Of a stretch of DNA of 64,000 nt, positions 60,019 through 64,000 are shown piece by piece (position 1 is the stretch's first letter; each line of letters begins with the position of its first letter). A model generated the notes under the pieces. The model worked only from the letters and a program-made list of their open reading frames with translations, did no database searches and was not told the origin of the DNA. Both the position numbers and the translations under genes were made by a program. The stretch is from Otis tarda (lineage: Eukaryota; Chordata; Aves; Otidiformes; Otididae), in NCBI GenBank assembly GCA_026413225.1, contig CM048591.1, positions 72,814,052 to 72,878,051 on the forward strand. Direction: 5' to 3'.

Positions 60019-63000
60019 TTCTGCTACTATTCCTTTAGAGTCAAAACATTGTTTGTTGATGAAGATCTGCTTTCTTGAAAGTCATTCGTGCTGAAAACCA
60101 AAACCAAACAGCTGTGGTGATTACTGAAAAGCATGTTTTGATAGGAGTTGTTTGTTATAAAAAACAGGATATTGTAGGAAACATACCTTGGAAATACAGA
60201 GAAAGTACATAAAAACTCTAGCTCTTATATTTCAGATCTTTGTGCACAAGTCCCTAGGCATACCACTCTTGCTTATATCCTAGTTCCTCCACACTCAGTT
60301 TTTCCAAATAATTACTGTAAAGTCCAAGCCAGCGGACCCGTAAACTCCAGCCAGCAGACTCTCTGTGTGAAGTAGCTTTTACTGCATAGCAATGTTCTGG
60401 TCATTCCAGGCAAAATGTTGATATCTAAGGAATCTAAAATAAAAATTTCTGTCCACTTTTTCTATATTTTCCCTGCAAGCATAGTAAGCAGAATGAATGG
60501 TCTTGCATGTAAGTTCCTCTTTGCAATTTAATAGCCTGAGGTATATCAGGTGCTAACCATGTCATTCAATTTCACAAAGTATCAGAAAATTACAAAAGAT
60601 CTAGCCCCTAGATGTGGAAACAGATGTGAGCCAGTTTAGGTAGATGAGACTGATTTACTTGCATAAGTAAAGTTATATGCAGTCTTTCAATATCTTTTTC
60701 TTTTCCTATATCTAGTAGGAATAATCACAAGATCTTTCCTGTTTACAGCACCCTGGCTCAAATGTATTTCATGTTTATATTTTTTTATTTGCTTAGGAAC
60801 TACTGCATGTTTTATCTAAATTCTACTTAATTGAAGTGAGTTTTCCTCTCAAATTAATAAATCTTGCATTATACCTGAGTTCCTGAATTCTGGGAACACT
60901 GTCTGAAGAATTTTAATAAAAAATTGACATGCTTGCTTAGAAGTAATTTTAGTCAGAAACAGGTTAACTAATAACACAAGCAGGCACAAGGAACTCAAGT
61001 GAATAAGAAAATGAGTGAATAAGCATGTTGCAGTTTTTCCACTTCAAAGGATTTGTGCCATGCATTTTGTTCAGCTAGTGCCAAACCACAATCTGGGTTC
61101 TCTCATGTAACAGACTTGCCAACCTGAAACAAACAAACAAACAAACAAAGTAAGAAAAAACTTGAAGAAAAAAAAACAAAGCAAAAGATAAAAAATCCTC
61201 CAGACTATCATTGCATTACATTTCAATTTCATCAATCCGATGGCATTTATCAAGGTGCAACTGTGGCTTCTAGCATTAGCAGAATGTTTGGTAAAAGGCA
61301 TTTTAGTCCAGATTTGGCCTGATACAAAACAGGTAATAGAAGTAATAAACTGTTAATTTTATTAGAGGGAAGTTCAAAAGGGAGACATTATTCTACATGT
61401 GATTTCAAGCTACTTTGTGAGTGACAAGAGTATTCTGAGTAGAGCCAAAGAAATGTTCTGGGGCAAAAAACGGTATTTGCTGGCTCAGGATAGTTTCCCA
61501 CAAATCTGAAACCAGATTCCTGACAAATTCCTGTATGAGACCTTGCTACGCACACCATCCCAACAGAACTACAGCATCTCTGTGATTGGCACTGCCTGGA
61601 GTGGTGGTGTTTCCTGATGTGCATGGGAAACCTTGTTTGCTTGCTGCAGGAATCCAGAAATCAGGAGCTGTGTATGTTCTGACATCACCTAGACAAGCTC
61701 TGGTTCACATCAGCATACTGCGTGCACATGCCGTGTTAGAGCTTGTGCAGTTGCCGTCATTCATAGAGCCCACATAGAAAGTGTGCGCTTCAGCCCCCCA
61801 CCCACAGACAGTTACACACAGAAAATATATTCTAAATTATTTGGAAATGAAGGACTTAAACAACAGCCAGAAAGAATTATTTTTTTTTTAAGGGATTTAT
61901 TTGAAACTTCAGGCAACCAGAGGTAAGTCAGCTCTTACATGCTCAAAACCAAACTCGTATTGCTAACAGTGTTGAGACCCTACACTAGACATTAACTTTT
62001 TGGTCTTCTTTCCCAATAAGAACAGTAAGCACAAGCTCAAAAACTGTTCAACATGCTGCCCGTGCTGACCAGCTATGTCTCCTTTCTTGTAACATTTATG
62101 ATACAGTGCTGATGACAAAGGAAGTTCAACAAATGTTTGGGTTTTTTTCTGTAGCTATCATAACAATTTTTGCAAAGGTTTTTATGAAGTGTAATTTAAC
62201 ATCTAAATAGCTATATGGGTGGTAAGATAGCTGAGGTGAAAACAGCCTCCCCACTGGGATTGCAATTATTCAGTGCTTTGCAGCTTTATGTTTCTTGTCC
62301 TTTCAGTCACACTGCGTGATAAGAAAGATTGGTTGCTCAGCTGAAACATGCCTTAGGCAGTGTCCTCTCTGATATATTTTAAAAATGACTACAATTACAC
62401 TATAAAAAAGATATTTAAAACTTTGTTTTTGAATGTTTGGTCTGGTGAATCTGTATTTTATTATTACAATATAGTATATTAGAACAGCATGGAGTGCAAG
62501 GGTAAGGAAGGGAGTACAGAAGAGTGAAAATAATGGACATTTCATTTCCTCGAGGACATATACTTTTAAGTTGAAGCCCAGGAATATATCCAGAGGAAAA
62601 AAAAGAAAAGTATTAATTTACTTAAGCTTCAATATACAGTTGAATCAAAGTCTACGATCATTGAAGACATGAACTTGGGACCACAACAAAAGAATGGGAA
62701 TTCAAGGATTTAAGTTCCATGTGAATCCCCGCAGGTCTGGGGTAGCAAAGATCACGTTCCTAGAACACCTCTCTCAGCAGCCATCAGCACTCTTTCCCTC
62801 CTTGTAACAGTCCTAGTAATATTACAGATTTGGGGTGCCAGGTGGAACAGGGCACATCTACAAGGGCTTTGGTGTTGTTCATACTGAACAGTTCGGTGTT
62901 AATTCTTAAACCCAGCCTGGGTGAAAAACAAGCCCTTCCCTTCATTGTACCATTGGAGGAGAGAGGTTGTGTTGGACCCAGGCAGCATCCTAAGAGTGCA

Positions 63001-64000
63001 CCAAACTGCAGAGCCATGTCCTACACATTATTCCAGCCATTACTAGGCTCTGTAGGGTGAAAAAGGTATTGACAGATGGACACAGCTCTTTCTTCCCCCA
63101 AAGACTTCCCCAAAATGAAGGGAAGTAAAGCACCCTTCCTTTTGAAGCTGTTCATTTTTGCAGTACTTTCTTCTCCTAATAGGCTTATCTCAAAGATGAA
63201 AATGTTCACCCCTGTACTGTTACATCAGTCAAAGTCACTGTTCTTTTTGGTGCTCAGTGAGACATGTAGGATTAATTAACACTTCACTGCAGCCCTGAAA
63301 TCCCTTAACATTGCCGCCAGCGTAGAAGTGACAGAGAAAAAGTTGCTTAAGTAATTCCATTCGACTAACTATTGAAAACAAAATGATGAATTGGTATCTC
63401 TCCTCAGCTTTCTCTTGCAGCAGAGAGCATTAATATTTAATATACTTCCCTCCTTTAACCTGCACTACCAAATTGATAGTGCATTATTTATAGGAAAATA
63501 TTAACTTCTAATTGGTTTGGTTTACTTTGTATTGTTTTGGTTTGTTATATTTTATTTTGGTTTGGTTTTGCAGCAGACAATAAACTTATATCCAAAGAAC
63601 AGTAGCTTCAATATGATGAGATAAGGTTTTATCAGAAGTCTGAGGAACCTTGAGTTGTTTTTAGAAGTTGTCACATAATTTGGACACATGCTAGAGTATG
63701 TTATTTTAGTATATACTATTGAGATTCTGACTAAGGATATGCTTAACCATTTTGAATGGGTTAAGCACCTTAATGGGTGAATGAATTTGTATTAAAGTGA
63801 GAGAGACGAACAAGGCCTTCTCTATCATTTGGGGGTTTGTCAGTCCATCATAACTCTACACCCTGTGACCCACCCAAAAATAGCCGAAACGTAGTGACAT
63901 TTTCAGGAAAAGAAATAAGCCTGCTTGAGTGTGTCAGAGGTTGCTTGATTTGAAAGCAGTGACAGACAAATTCTTCTGTAGGTATTTGACCGACCCTATT
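60019..64000. other. AT-rich non-coding stretch with A/C and T/G tracts
   Basis: An (AAAC)n microsatellite lies at about 61127-61149. A TTTGG/TTTTGG-rich tract lies at about 63513-63570. Open frames are at most about 80 codons, overlapping on both strands. No named repeat or splice-bounded frame was recognised. Confidence 0.5.

Noticed and set aside
1-64000. CRISPR arrays, operons, tRNA or rRNA genes, intact viral genomes
   Set aside because: I found no regularly spaced repeats with unique spacers, no tRNA-like boxes, no rRNA wording and no internal retroviral coding regions beside the LTRs. The sequence character is eukaryotic throughout.

Overview
This window looks like a piece of a bird nuclear genome. 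It is mostly AT-rich, non-coding DNA with no bacterial-style gene packing. It carries many copies of the CR1 LINE, whose 3' ends terminate in tandem ATTCTATG octamers rather than poly(A). It also carries two solitary long terminal repeats (LTRs) of kinds I know from bird endogenous retroviruses. I cannot name the species or chromosome, and no gene family could be identified with confidence.

Repeats are the firmest content. CR1 pieces lie at about 7.0, 12.5, 12.9-13.6, 17.05, 32.1, 34.7, 37.2, 44.4, 50.1-51.1, 51.25, 55.75-56.26, 57.55 and 59.2-60.0 kb. The copy at 50.1-51.1 kb keeps 316 uninterrupted codons of the reverse transcriptase C-terminal half. The piece at 55.75-56.26 kb is the opposite end of such an element, the endonuclease. 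The LTRs are at 26.81-27.06 kb (minus strand, internally collapsed) and 45.09-45.55 kb (plus strand, TATA box kept). A degenerate interstitial telomere-like tract (CCCTAA variants) occupies 10.49-10.86 kb, and a cluster of near-perfect palindromes lies at 2.51-2.59 kb.

Protein-coding evidence is indirect, being open frames bounded by plausible splice signals. The best set is on the minus strand between 43.9 and 34.0 kb. Two neighbouring exon-like segments (43789-43895 and 43391-43527) join in phase. Two further segments (36038-36237 and 34033-34167) also join in phase and end in a stop codon overlapped by AATAAA. I read these as parts of one unrecognised gene with at least one link missing. 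A weaker minus-strand model, also in phase, lies at 21093-20377. Isolated exon-like frames sit at 3402-4011, 5426-5596, 26432-26697 and 47310-47536 (minus) and at 13925-14176 and 47816-47948 (plus).

The rest is AT-rich intronic or intergenic DNA with short A/T tracts and microsatellites. I saw no rRNA, tRNA, CRISPR array, CpG island or operon-like arrangement, and nothing that supports a new multi-gene system. The most useful leads are the minus-strand exon chain, the palindrome cluster, the telomere-like tract and the orphan CR1 endonuclease fragment.
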